DNA from: Anomaloglossus baeobatrachus
Lineage: Eukaryota; Chordata; Amphibia; Anura; Aromobatidae
Direction of reading: 5' to 3'
Length of the DNA stretch: 64,000 nt
Assembly (NCBI RefSeq): GCF_048569485.1
Contig: NC_134354.1
Coordinates: 453,943,807-454,007,806 of the forward strand
Positions 11,378 through 24,620 of the stretch are shown here, one piece after another. Position numbers and translations under genes: made by a program. How positions within the stretch are numbered: position 1 is the first letter of the stretch; each line of letters begins with the position of its first letter. Under the pieces are notes generated by a model. That model saw nothing but the letters and a program-made list of their open reading frames with translations. It searched no databases and was not told the DNA's origin.

Positions 11378-14300
11378 ATGGGGGATAGAATTAAGGTGTT
11401 GAGTTGGAATATTAGAGGGTTATCAGATAGGTCTAGGAGAGCGGCAATAATTAAATATGTTCAAGACCAGAACCCGTCAGTAATATTTCTACTAGAAACG
11501 CATCTCACAAAGGAGACAACACATGTTTTAAATAGGAGATGGGTGCAGAAGGCCTATCATTCCACCTTTTCCAACTATGCAAGGGGTGTATCACTGCTGA
11601 TCCATAACTCTGTGCAATATGAAGAGATAGAAGTGTATGTGGATAAAGAGGGACAGTGTGTGGCCGTCAAGTGTAAAATATTTGGCAGACTCATGTGTAT
11701 AGCTGCAATATATATACCACCTCCATATAAGTGCACCAAACTAAGGGAGATGAGGGAATTCTCTGAGAAGGGGGGAGTAATCCCTTTTTTACTGGTGGGG
11801 GACTTCAATAATGTGATAGACCTGTACTGGGATAGGAGTAGTAGACCTCCAGGTATTCAGGATAGTTGTATGACTTCGTTTGGCACTCTTATTGGGGAAC
11901 TTGGAATGGTGGATGCCTGGCGAGTGAGGAATGGGAGGGTATCCTGCTTCTCTTGTTATTCGGCTTCACATAACACTCTGTCCCGCATTGACATGGCTCT
12001 AGCTAGTGATCTGATGGATTTAATGATAGGCGACGTGCAATATCTGACAAGAGTGATTTCAGATCATAGCCCGATTCTAGTGTCCATACGACGGGGGACC
12101 CTGACAGGGGGAAGGAGGGGAGAGTGGAAGGTTCATCCAGCATGGATCCGTCATATTAATATGGGGAATATAGAACGGGATCATGGGGATTTCTTTATCC
12201 ACAACGAGGGTAGCACTGGTCCCATGATGGTATGGGATGCGATGAAGGCATACCTCAGGGGGCTCCTGTTCAGGGATATCTGTAAACGTAAAACACAGAC
12301 GAGGCAGGATGAGAAAGATAGCCTGGAGGCCTTAGATAAGGCAGAGCTGGAAGCAATTCGGAGTAATACTACGGATGCGAAGCAAAATCTTAGGCAGGCG
12401 CATGAACAGGTTAATAAGATGCTTTTGGAGAAGGCGGTAAGGAAGCAGGCGTTCCAAAAATTGCATTTTTATGAGGAGGGGGAAAAAGTTGGTCATCTAT
12501 TATCGGTCATAGCTGCAGCTCAAAGGAGTAGTTCATTTGTGCATGGTATGGACACGGTGGAGGGGACACAGGTCACTGAGGTTGAGGAGATCCTTGGGGT
12601 CTTTAAAGATTTCTATCGCACGCTATATTCTTCTAGCGGAGATATGAGGGTGGAAGAGGTGGACTCATTTCTTGAGCGAGGTGAGCTTCCGGTGCTGTCT
12701 GTGGCGGATAGAGATAAACTGGAGTCACCTATTACTATTGATGAACTGGAGGGCGCTCTGCATGGCATAAGCAATGACAAGGCACCGGGAGCAGACGGGC
12801 TACCAGTTGAAATTTATAAACAGTTAGAAGAAATCCTATTACCCAAACTATTGAAAGTCTTTGAGGTGGCGGAGGGGGAAGGTGTATTGCCTGAATCTAT
12901 GAGAGAAGCAATAATAGTAGTAATTCCTAAGGAGGATAAAAATCCGAGGCTTCCAGACTCATATAGACCCATCTCGTTATTAACAGCGGACGTGAAGCTT
13001 CTGGCTAAGGTGTTGTCAAACCGGCTGACTGGAGTTATATCTAACCTAATACATATGGACCAATCAGGGTTCATGGCCAATAGGTCGACAGCTGCTAATA
13101 TCAGGAGATTATATCTTAATCTACAGTTGCCACCTGACAACCCTGGCCGGAGGGTGATCGCTTCGCTAGATGCCCAGAAAGCATTCGATAGTGTTGAGTG
13201 AGGGTATCTGTGGAAAGTGTTGCAGCATATGGGTTTTGGCCCACGGTTTGTAAAGTGGGTGCAGCTGTTGTATAATAGGCCTATTGCTAAAGTTAGAGTT
13301 AACGGTATGACCTCCTCAGCGTTTGAGTTGCACCGGGGAACGAGACAGGGCTGCCCACTATCGCCGCTCCTATTTGCTATTGCAATAGAGCCTCTGGCGG
13401 CGGCCATTAGGAAATCAAAGGAGATCCATGGATTTAGGTATGGGCATCTAGAGGAGAAAATAGCTCTTTATGCTGACGATTTATTACTTTTCTTTGGGGA
13501 TCCGTCAGCCTCATTGGATCATGCCATGCAGATAATAGAGAAATTTGGAGAAGTTTCGGGACTGACCATTAATTGGTCTAAATCGAGCCTCTTTAAAGTG
13601 GATGGGGAAGTAACCTGGACAAATGAGGATACTTGGGCTAACAAATTGAAGAATGTGGATGAATTTAAATATCTAGGTATCCAGATATCTCTGCCAGTAG
13701 AAAAATACATACAGGTGAACTTATGGTCGCTCCTTAAAAAATTGAGAGCCAAAGTGGATGCCTGGAACAAGCTACATTTGTCAGTTGTTGGAAGAGTTAA
13801 TTTACTAAAGATGGTACTAATGCCTAAACTCCTATACATACTGCACAATGCCCCTGTTTGTATTTCAAAGAAAAGATTTAAAGGAATAAACTCGCTGATT
13901 AGGGACCTGGTGTGGGGTAAAAAAGCAGCCTAGGGTGCGATTAGAGACTTTACAAAGGCCGAAAGATGAGGGGGGTCTAGCAATCCCAAATCCGGAATTG
14001 TATTATATGGCGGCGCAATGTCAACACCTCAGGGGCTGGTCTGATCGAGAGAAAGATGGGGGCATTAAAGAAGTGCTGGAATACATAGTGGGTAGAAGTC
14101 TATTGGTAATGGGACTAGAGGATGGTGCGGTGGGGCTCCTGGGTAGAACATCTCCTACAATGGCACTTATAAACAAGACCTGGGATAGGCTGAAAAGGGT
14201 GAGAGGGGTGACCCGGTTAACTAAGTTTACACCTATCTGGGATAACAGTAATCTCCAGGAGATTCAGAAAATGGGGAATAGTGAGGAGTAGAGACGCAAG

Positions 14301-15135
14301 GGTGTAATATACATGCATCAGATATTGGACGGAGGAATTGTGAAATCGTTCCCGCAGTTACAGAGTGAGTTTCAGTTACCGGCGTCCGGCTGGCTCCACT
14401 ACAGCCAATTAAAACATGCGATTGCAGCCCAAGCGGCTAAACAAAGTGTGGCCATACAGACTGACCTGGTACTGGAGTATGTGTGTAAGGGCGGAGGAAG
14501 CACTAAAGGGATCATTTCTGGCACGTATAAAGACATACTACATACCTTTCTTTTAGACTACCCAATTAAAGCTAAATCTAAATGGGAGTAGGAAGTTGGG
14601 CCGATAACTGAGGAGGTGTGGGAGAGTATCTTAGAGTATGTCCCTAAACTTTCCATGAGCGAACCAGCCAGACTATCTCACCTATACGTGATTCACCGGG
14701 TATATAGGTCTCCTTTACTGATGTTTAAAATGGGGTTGAAAAGGAATTCGGAGTGTCCAAGGTGTCAGGGACCTGATGCAGATATTTTTCATATGATGTG
14801 GTCTTGTCCGAGACTGGTCTCCTTTTGGACTAAGGTTATCCACAAGATAGGAAGAACATATGGGTGTGTCCTCCCCAGGGAACCAGTGATATGCCTATTG
14901 GGATATGTTGAGGAGCTTGGGGTGGAAAATAATATGAAAATTGCCATTGCTAGGCTGCTGTATGCGGCAAGAAAGGTAATCGCCAGGTCCTGGATTAAAA
15001 AAAGACCCCCCGACCAGGGGAGAGTGCATTAAAAGGGTGAAATGTATTCTTCAGCTGGAACAGGGAGTGTACGAAAGAAGGGGGAATGTTAAAATGTTTG
15101 AGAAGCTGTGGTCTCCTTGGCTGCAATGCGAATAA
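11378..15135 (+). pseudogene. L1 ORF2 (endonuclease-reverse transcriptase), broken
   Basis: The start at 11378 gives MGDRIKVLSWNIRGLS, the usual beginning of the apurinic-type endonuclease. Its motifs ETHL, VGDFNN, RIDMAL and SDHSP follow by about 12080. The reverse transcriptase includes NDKAPGADGLP, SYRPISLL, SLDAQKAFD, TRQGCPLSP and the catalytic YADD at 13469-13480. The C-terminus has a CPRCQG...H...C knuckle. Breaks: stop TGA at 13199 (in place of a tryptophan after FDSVE), a one-base insertion near 13929, stops TAG at 14289 and 14589, and a frameshift in the A/C runs at about 14997-15010. After it the frame ends normally at 15135 with KLWSPWLQCE. Total about 1250 residues. It cannot make active protein. 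Confidence 0.93.
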
Positions 15136-15463
15136 GACGAGTGATGGACCAGTAAACGGGTCTGGGACCGGGATGGCCGTCTGAGACCTCTGATGTGTGT
15201 GTTTTGTTTTATTTGTGTTACTAGTTGTTCCTCCTGCACAACGGGATGGTTCTATAATGCAGTTGGAGGGTATTCTAAGTGTGTACTAAATGGGATGTAG
15301 TATCGGGGAGAAGTGTTGCTGCCGGGGTGGGGGAGGGGGCGGGAGGGGGAGTTAAAGGGGTAATAGATGTGATAATCTTAATTTGGATGCGATTTGTTAT
15401 TCTGTTGTATGTACTCTGTTTTAATAAAAAAAGTATCTGATTTAAAAAAAGGTGCCTAGGCAA

Positions 15464-16500
15464 TGAGTCCTACACATTGCTAGTTCTCAGGTCCTTTGTG
15501 CTGCTAATGCTTTCATTGTGCCGTATGATGTTGCTTAAATGTATCTGTATTTAATTCTATTACAAGTCCCATGCTGCTGCAACTATCCACGTCAGTCGCC
15601 TACTACGATATCTGCTGCCATAAATAACCACATTGGCCTCTGCTGCCCCATCCACCCATCTATCTTAGTTCAATTCTCCACAACGGCTGCTGCTGCTGAT
15701 TCTACCATATCTTCAGAGACTGTTAGTGTTCATAACTCTGGAGCCAGCTGTTGCTGCATCAGTATTCCAGACTGGCACCCGGTCTCACACCTGCAGCGCA
15801 ACATCCTCATCATCAGAGTCTCTGTGGAAAACCAGGTGTGGTTCCAGAGTCAAGCCTCTTTGGGTTTTCTGTTTGCTGTGGGATATTGGGTGTGCTAAAC
15901 CTTTGCTCGCCTGGTGAGCATAACACATTTACTCCTTATGGTTTGTGCAGTGAGTCTCATTTATATTTTGAAAAATAGGATACAGTGCTGCACACCATGA
16001 AGGACAGTTGCTGAGGCAAGTGTTTGAGGTCAAGTTGCCCCTGCAATTTTCCAGCCTTATTTGCAGCAGTATACCTCAATACTTGATGTGGAAATATATG
16101 GCACTGCACACCTCTTTAATTCTTCCTGGTTCTGAGCTCTGTGGCTTCATATCCATTTCCCATGTGAGCATCAAAGTGTAATATTTAAAGCTAGCTAGTT
16201 CTCTTATTCATTGCCTGTATTAGGGTACAATTTTACAGGGAAAATCCTGATATGCTTCCATCTGCCCTTTTTTGTGGATTCTGCTTCAAACCATCTTGTC
16301 CATGACAGGCTAGAGGAAAGGCGCTCACGAAGCAGGACCCCGAGAACCCTGAAACCCTTTAACCCCTTGTGATAAGGCAACCGGTTATATTGTGAATGAC
16401 AGGTATGTACCATGGAAGTGGTGTGATCCTGGGAATTCTTTCTGGTACATATAGTACCACATCTTCCTATAGTATTGAATGGGCCAGGATTACGGATGGC
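15464..16500. other. No gene recognised
   Basis: Continuation of the sequence interrupted by the L1. C/T-rich to about 15900, then mixed. Open frames of 60-119 codons at 15539-15978 show low complexity and no domain. Possibly an LTR-like or unclassified repeat; unresolved. Confidence 0.4.
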
Positions 16501-16503
16501 TAA

Positions 16504-17074
16504 AGGGGGCTTTACACGCTACGACATCGCTAATGCAAACTCGTTGGGGTCACGGAATTGGTGATGCACATCTGGCCGCATTAGCAATGCCGTTGCGTGT
16601 GACACCGATGAGCGATTTTGCATCGTTGCAAAAACGTGCAAAATCGCTCATCGGTGACATGGGGGTCCATTCTCAAAAATCGTTACTGCAGCAGTAACGA
16701 GGTTGTTCCTTGTTCCTGCGGCAGCACACATCGCTCCGTGTGACGCCGCAGGAACGAGGAAGCTCTCCTTACCTGCCTCCCGGCCGCTATGCGGAAGGAA
16801 GGAGGTGGGCGGGATGTTACGTCCCGCTCAGCTCCGCCCCTCCGCTGCTATTGGGCGGCCGCTCAGTGACGTCGCTGTGACGCCGCACGGACCGCCCCCT
16901 TAGAAAGGAGGCGGTTCGTCAGTCACAGCGACGTCGCCGGGCAGGTAAGCAGTGTGACGATACTGGGCGATGTTGTGCTGCACGGGCAGCGATTTGCCCG
17001 TGTCGCACAACAGATGGGGGCGGGTACCCACGCTGGCGATATCGGGACCGATATCGCAGCGTGTAAAGCCCGCT
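16504..17074. mobile_element. Dominant-family MITE, copy B (TAA duplication)
   Basis: Ends AGGGGGCTTTACACGCTACG and GCAGCGTGTAAAGCCCGCT, with TAA at 16501-16503 and 17075-17077. Core: GC box CCGCCCC, inverted CCAAT (CTATTGG), and outward donor words CAGGTAAG on + (GT at 16945) and CAGGTAAGG on - (GT at 16772-16771). Close relative of the copy at 58397. Confidence 0.92.
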
Positions 17075-17077
17075 TAA

Positions 17078-18536
17078 GAGATGGGTGGGACTGGCCATCC
17101 ACATACCCCTGCCTATGGGTGTGTTTGACAGGTCTTAATTAGCTTGTTTGGCACATGGAGTCAGAGTGTGTTTTGGAGCAGTGTATGAGAAGCACTGCAT
17201 GAGGAGCAGCCTCTGGCAGGTAAAGAGGCTGCTATTCTCAGAGAGATTGGAGCCTCTGGAAGGAACCTGCCTAAGGAAGCGTGGGTTGCCTTCAACCATC
17301 TAGAACTGAGTGTGTGGAGGCTGAGGGAGCTCCACTCTGACACTAGTAGTGTCCAAACCTGAGCGGGCGGTCCACGACAAAGATGGACCAGAAATCCGTG
17401 TTCCTGGGGAAACAGCCAGCAAGAGGTAAAGGGGCTTTTGGACTCAGAGAAACAGGCACAGAAACCTTTCTGGAGTTAACAGACTGGTGTCTGAGTTAAC
17501 TGTGTATTGTTTGTGATTTTGTTTGGAGAAGCGGTTTAGCTGGATATTTTTTAATAAACCGTTTGGACTTTTTAAGACTTTGTGTTACTGTGCTACCTCG
17601 GAAACGCAGCTAAGTGAGTGTCCCCCATCACGTGAGCAGGCAATCGCTTACACCCTATAAAGGGATTTGGAATTACACGGAGCCCCAGAGATCGCTACCT
17701 GTTGTATGCTGCAGTCCAATGAGAGTAGTAGTCAGGCCGGGTCAAACCAGGAAATATAAAACAGGGACAGAATCAGGAAGGCAAGGACGTAATCAGAAAA
17801 CGGAAGAGGGTAGTCAGAGAACATGCAGAAGTCAAAACCAGAAGTCAAAACACTGGAATCATAAAACAGCATGGGAACCAGGAATACAGAACTATCGCTG
17901 GCAGAAACCAGCAGACAAGAGGGGGAATTAAAAGGGTGTGGTGTCTTCCCATTGGCTGCAGGTGAATGGTGGTAACTTCAGCTGGAAGACACACGCCACC
18001 TACAGTCAGCCAATGGTACTGCAGGTCCCACGGAAACCCAGCTTAGTGGATGAGCGGAGCCTGCGCCCACCAGAGCCACTGGCACCAGCCCCTCTCCTAT
18101 CACCAGCCCTATCCACGGTGGGAACACAGCGCTGTCTGGTGATCTAAACAAAAGTCGCAGAAGTGGACTCTGGTGGGGACGTATCACTCGTACATGGCAG
18201 CCTCTCCCTGACCCTTTCCCCTATTACTGGCAGGTCTCTTGCTGTACTTTTGTGCAAAGGAAGGGACCTGTCTACTTAGGGGAGCAAGGTGGGGAAGAAG
18301 CCACCAGTTTACAAACCACAAATTAGTTTGCCAAGATGCAAAGACCCCCGCCAGCTTTTGAAAGCATGTTTTCTCTGAACATTTCTAAGTAAAACATACA
18401 TGGCTACAAAGATGAGGCCACTGCCCGAATCATACTCCCTATGGTTTAGAAAGCACGAATTAGATAGCATTCTCCCTTCACATCCCGGACAGAGGTATGC
18501 TCTTTGCTGCAAGGCTGGGTGGAAGCTGGGGATCCC
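17078..18536. other. No gene; unclassified repeat-like DNA
   Basis: 17078-17620 contains a leader-like sequence with AATAAA at about 17552; 17620-18290 is A-rich on the + strand with many short repeated CAG/AGTCA words. These have the look of retroelement-derived leader or LTR fossils, but no ends or coding domains could be set. The 105-codon frame at 17614 has no recognisable motif. Confidence 0.35.
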
Positions 18537-18539
18537 TTA

Positions 18540-19087
18540 AGCGGGCTTTACATGCTGCAATATCGTTAATGAATTATCGTCGGGGTCACGGTGTTTGTGA
18601 CGCACATCCGGCGTCATTAACAATATCGCAGTGTGTGACACTTATGAGCAACCTTAAACGATCTCAAAAGTGGTCAAAATGACTTGCCGCGGAGAAGTCG
18701 TCCTGAAACAAAAAAATCGTTTTCTGTTTATTAGCGATGTTGTTGCTCGTTCCTTCGGCATCACACATCGCTGTGTGTGACACCGCAGGAGCGACGAACA
18801 TCTCCTTACCTGCCTCCACTGGCAATGCGAAAGACAGGAGGTGGGAGGGATGATACATCCCGCTCATCTCCGCCCCTCCGCTTCTATTGGACGCCTGCCG
18901 TGTGACGTTGCTGTGATGCCGCACGAACCGATCCCTTATAAAGTAGGCGGTTCGCCGGCCAGAGCGACGTCGCAGAGCAGGTATGTGCGTGTGACGCTGC
19001 CGTAGCAATAATGTTTGCTACGGCAGCAATCACACAATATCGCACGTACGACGGGGGCGGGTGCTATCGCAGCGTGTAAAGCCCACT
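18540..19087. mobile_element. Dominant-family MITE, copy C (TTA duplication)
   Basis: Ends AGCGGGCTTTACATGCTGC and GCAGCGTGTAAAGCCCACT, with TTA at 18537-18539 and 19088-19090. The core has the GC/CCAAT pair and outward donors CAGGTATG on + (GT at 18981) and CAGGTAAGG on - (GT at 18809-18808). Confidence 0.9.
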
Positions 19088-19090
19088 TTA

Positions 19091-19899
19091 GACCCTTCAT
19101 CTTACACATGCTGGCAAAGAAAGTTTACATTTTAACTCACAAAATACAAGATGTACCTTTCTCAGGCAAAACTGTTTGCATGGTCTCATTGTCCAGATGC
19201 TTGGGCAGAAGACTCACCAAGAATAACTAGCAGTGATTTTTGGATACTAGCATTCTGTGACCCTTGACAAACAGATTGTATAAAAGAATCAAATATACTC
19301 ATACTGCCATAGAAATGTCATGATTGGGACAATTCTTATTCATGTGACATTAGATTAGATTGGCATAAACGTCTGGCCAACAACGCGGTTAAATTTGGCA
19401 AAAAGATAACGAATTAGAGCATCCAAGATGCATATCTTTGGTTGCAATGTATATTTTATTAGCAGTTCTCGTCATGTAAAATAAAAAGCATGTCTGTGTT
19501 TAAGATGAATGACTGTCTTTACAATTGTGTAGACCACCAGATGTTGTCTAGCCATTAGGTCTTTTTCCTGGTTCAGCAATGGTACAATGTGAATCTGCTA
19601 TGCGTTAACCTATGACCATAAAACACAACTGAAGCATATAAAACCCTTTGACCAAGGCTGTAAAATAATGCCCTTAGCTTTAAACTTAACTATTACTATA
19701 TAAAAAGGGTATTAATATATGGAGATGTAGATCTATTTGTAAAAAACTAAAAATTTTAACTGGTTAGGTATATTTATTTAAATAAGCCCAAGTATGTCAA
19801 CTTTAGGAATACAAGTATTCCTCAAGAAATAACATTTTTCAATCAACCTTTGAACTCTGCATTGTGGAGTCCTTTTGTTATATAAATAAAATATTAATA
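19091..19899. other. No gene seen
   Basis: AT-rich, unique-looking DNA between two transposons. Nothing recognised. Confidence 0.5.
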
Positions 19900-20284
19900 T
19901 ACAGTGCTGGCCAAAAGTATTGGCACCCCTGCAATTCTGTCAGATAATACTCAGTTTCTTTTTGAAAATGATTGAAATTACAAATTCTTTGGTATTATTA
20001 TCTTCATTTAATTTGTCTTCAATGAAAAAAAAAATAAAAAAATTGTCATAAAGCCAAATTGGATATAATTCCACATCAAACATAAAAAAGGGGATGGACA
20101 AAAGTATTGGCACGGTTTGAAAAATCATGTGATGCTTCTCTAATTTGTGTAATTAACAGCACCTGTAACTTACCTGTGGCACCTAACAGGTGTTGGCAAT
20201 AACTAAATCACACTTGCAGCCAGTTGACATGGATTAAAGTTGACTCAATCTCTGTCCTGTGTCCTTGTGTGTACCACATTGAGC

Positions 20285-21320
<1,036 letters not shown>

Positions 21321-21325
21321 GCTAA

Positions 21326-21917
21326 GGGGTACTTTACACGCTGCGACATCGCTAGCAATTGCTAGCAATGTCGAGCGCGATAGCTCCCGCCCCTGTCGCT
21401 CGTGCGACATCTGGTGTTCGCTGCTGTAGCGAACATTATCGCTACGGCAGTGTCACACGCACATACCTGGTCAGCGACGTCGCTGTGACCGCCGAACAAT
21501 CCGTCCCTCAAGGGGGAGGTGCGTTTGGCGTCATAGCGACATCACTGTGGCGTCACTAAGCGGCCGGCCAATAGAAGCGGAGGGGCGGAGATGAGCGGGA
21601 CGTAACATCCCGCCCACCTTCTTACTTCCGCGTAGCCGGTGGACGCAGGTAAGGAGATGTTCGTCGTTCCTGCGGTGTCACACATGGCGATGTGTGACGC
21701 CGCAGGAACGACAAACAACATCGTACCTGTGGCAGCAGCAATATTAAGGAAATGAACGACGTGTCAACGAGCAACGATTTTTCACGTTTTTGTGCTCGTT
21801 GATCGTCGCTCATTTGTGTCACACGCTGCGATGTCGCTATCGGCGCCGAATGTGCGTCACTAACGACATGACCGCGACGATATATCGGTAGCGATGTCGC
21901 AGCGTGTAAAGTACCCC
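21326..21917. mobile_element. Dominant-family MITE, copy D, nested in Tc1
   Basis: Ends GGGGTACTTTACACGCTGCG and CGCAGCGTGTAAAGTACCCC, TAA duplicated exactly at 21323-21325 and 21918-21920. It lies just after the Tc1 transposase stop codon, and its removal restores a continuous Tc1 3' region. Orientation is reversed relative to copy B: CCAATAGAAGCGGAGG then GGGCGG. Outward donors CAGGTAAGG on + (GT at 21649) and CAGGTATG on - (GT at 21466-21465). Confidence 0.95.
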
Positions 21918-22165
21918 TAAGGGTGCCAATACTTTTGTCTGGCCCATTTTGGAGTTTTGTGTGAAATGATCAATGATTTGATTTTTGTTTCATTGTCTTT
22001 TGTGTTTTTTCATTGCAAGCAAAATAAATGAAGTTAATAATACCAAACAATTTGTGATTGCAATCATTTTCAAGAAGAAACTGAGTATTATCTGACAGAA
22101 TTGAAGGGGTGTCAATACTTTTGACCAGCACTGTATGTTACCATTGGCCTTGTAAATGGGCTTAA

Positions 22166-22329
22166 GGCCCTGTCACACACAGAGATAAATCTGCGGCAGA
22201 TCTGTGGTTGCAGTGAAATTGTGGACAATCAGTGCCAGGTTTGTGGCTGTGTACAAATGGAACAATATGTCCATGATTTCACTGCAACCACAGATCTGCC
22301 AAAGATTTATCTCTGTGTGTGACGGGGCC
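22166..22329. mobile_element. Short foldback MITE (hairpin), TTAA flanks
   Basis: GGCCCTGTCACACACAGAGA at the left pairs with its complement at the right. Each arm is about 60 nt with few mismatches. TTAA at 22162-22165 and 22330-22333 (could also be a TTA or TAA duplication). A transcript would form a long hairpin. Confidence 0.85.
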
Positions 22330-22688
22330 TTAAGTCTCTGCTCAGTCTAAAGTTGTACCTACACATAACTGTGGACGAATGCGTTCGACCTCTCTTGACT
22401 CCCACATGCACATGTGCGTGTACACATATAGGCCCTGATTCATTAAGACTGGCATTTCTTACATCAGCCTTAATGGGTACCATGCAGGAAAATGATGCAC
22501 CAAATTCATTAATGGATTTGGTACAACTTATCCGCCTGGGTGTGTAGCGCCCCTGAAGATTTCAGGGTTCTACAGGGAACTGCATCCTCTCCTTGGGTGC
22601 AGGGCCCACCCCCAGGTTCCAGGGAACCCAGTGCCACTACCACCAGAAAACAGAAAATCCCAGCTACCATCCCCACCAGTGCCTCTCA

Positions 22689-23453
22689 GGGTACCTTCAC
22701 ACTTTAGCGATGCAGCAGCGATCCGACCAGCGATCTGACCTGGTCAGGATCGCTGCTGCATCGCTACATGGTCGCTGGTGAGCTGTCAAACAGGCAGATC
22801 TCACCAGCGACCAGTGACCAGCCCCCAGCTAGCAGCGACGTGCAAGTGACGCTGCGCTTGCACGGAGCCGGCGTCTGGAAGCTGCGGACACTGGTAACTA
22901 AGGTAAACATCGGGTATGGTTACCCAATGTTTACATTAGTTACCAGCGCACACCGCTTAGCTGTGTGTGCAGGGAGCAGGGAGCCGCGCACACTGAGCGC
23001 TGGCTCCTTGCTTTCCTAGCTACAGTACACATCGGGTTAATTAACCCGATGTGTACAGCAGCTACATGTGCAGAGAGCCGGAGCTGGCAGCACAGGCAGC
23101 GTGAGACCTGCGGAGGCTGGTAACTAAGGTAAATATCGGGTAACCACCTTGGTTACCCGATGTTTATCTTGGTTACAGCTTACCGCAGCTGCCAGATTCC
23201 GGCTCCTGCTCCCTGCTCGCTTCATTTGTCGCTCTCTCGCTGTCACACACAGCGATCTGTGTGTCACAGTGGGAGAGCGCCTTTGAAGAAAACGAACCAG
23301 GGCTGTGTGTAACGAGCAGCGATCTCGCAGCAGGGGCCAGATCGCTGCTCAGTGTCACACACAGCGAGATCACTAATGAGGTCACTGCTGCATCACAAAA
23401 AGCGTGACTCAGCAGCGATCTCGGCAGCGAGCTCGCTGTGTGTGAAGCACCCC
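22689..23453. mobile_element. MITE group 2, copy 1
   Basis: Ends GGGTACCTTCACACTTTAGC and GCTGTGTGTGAAGCACCCC, flanked by TCA (22686-22688) and TTA (23454-23456), a 3-bp duplication with one change. The interior has nested inverted words such as AACCCGATGTGTACAG and ATCGGGTAACCA. Related to 41606-42157. Confidence 0.8.
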
Positions 23454-23456
23454 TTA

Positions 23457-24270
23457 GTCTTAGACCGGGGGGAGGGTCCAATATCCCAGGTCCAGCCCGG
23501 GGGTGACTAGAAAGCCTGGTGGGTGGGGACAAGTTAGTTGAGTGAAGAGCTCCAAAGAGAGAGGAGCTAAGTGAAAACCTCTGAGCTGGGTGTGCAGCAG
23601 TGACCCAGGAGCAGAGGCAGACGGTGACCAGTTTCAGGGGGAGCAGTGATCTGAGGCTTGTGAAAGAGCCCAGAGGGTGCAGGGACCTGACTGGACCGAG
23701 CACACATGGGGCACAGGGCCCTACACCAAGGAAGTCTTCAGGAGCCTTGGTAATTGACCTAACCGGGGAGGTAGCCTGTAAGGGCCTCTCCGACCGACCT
23801 GAACATAAGAGCATCAGCAGACAACGAATAGGACCAGGGTCTGGGACAAAGGGACTTAACCTACAGGGTCCACGCTGCCTGCTCTTTAAAAGAGAAGTGA
23901 CTGTTGGACATGCAGTCGGGCCCCAAAAGTTCCACACTACGGGGACCCACTACACTACATGGACAAAGTGCAAGGAAGAAGAACCTGGATCACACAGTGG
24001 CACTGATAGCACCGGGGACCTGAACTGGCCGTCCCCTGCAGCTCATTTGTGAGTAGAGACTTTGTTTACCATCAGCGTATGTCACCTTTTTGCAACCCCA
24101 TCCAGCACCACGATAACCAGCAGTGTGTCTCCCTATTTCCTGCATTGTGCACCTCATCCAACACCAAGAGATCTCATAGACTGTTCCTGTACTATCCACC
24201 TCATCCAACACCACGAGGGCACCGGGGCCTTCCCTACCTGAGGAGGGACTCACATCTAGCTGCTCCATGG
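23457..24270. other. Unclassified dispersed repeat interrupted by the group 2 MITE
   Basis: 22534-22685 plus this stretch form one block of GC-rich sequence beginning TGTAGCGCCCCTGAAG. It has the feel of an LTR or leader from a retroelement fossil; ends not established. The 254-codon open frame on the - strand at 23173-23937 crosses the MITE boundary and is therefore not a gene. Confidence 0.4.
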
Positions 24271-24277
24271 TATGCAG

Positions 24278-24620
24278 CGTAAAAAAATAAATAAAGCCAA
24301 TTCTTCAACTGCTGTTGATTTTGTTTATTCTGTTCCCCAAAGATCGCAGTACGGTGTGACTCACATTTATTCCGCGCACTATGTTAAAGTCTTACACCAG
24401 AAACTATGTTTAAATCTCTGAAAATCGTGATTTTGATAAAATTTGCAACAGAAAATTCACTGACACTTAAATGAGGCAGAGTGAGTCAGTTTGAACTGCC
24501 TTCTGGCCTGTCATCCAGCAATGGCCATTTTTTAAGTGTACTATTAGGCGTCCACAAAAGTTCAGTCAACAACAATTTTGTTCACCTTTGAATAATATGT
24601 AGTGAGCATATATCAATATG
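24278..24620. repeat. Second copy of the dispersed repeat at 6.6-7.5 kb
   Basis: Shares AATAAATAAAGCCAATTCTT, CAAAGATCGCAGTA, AATGAGGCAGAG and TTTTGTTCACCTTTGAA in the same order with 6605-7490. Here it is not interrupted. Confidence 0.75.

Larger units (their letters stand above)
9592..15448 (+). mobile_element. L1-type LINE, near full length, with 15-bp target duplication
   Basis: A 5857-bp element between identical AAGGTGCCTAGGCAA copies (9577-9591 and 15449-15463). It has a short GC-rich 5' UTR, ORF1 and ORF2, a G-rich 3' UTR stretch at about 15320-15355 and a tail with AATAAA (15422) and a short A-run. The perfect target duplication and retained full length suggest a fairly young insertion, although both reading frames carry disabling changes. 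It is coded in the same orientation as nxn, 15 kb upstream of it. Confidence 0.95.

Noticed and set aside
12814-13407. 197-codon - strand frame inside the L1
   Set aside because: Antisense shadow of the reverse transcriptase coding region.
23173-23937. 254-codon frame on the - strand
   Set aside because: Crosses the boundary between a MITE and a separate repeat, so it cannot be an ancestral gene.
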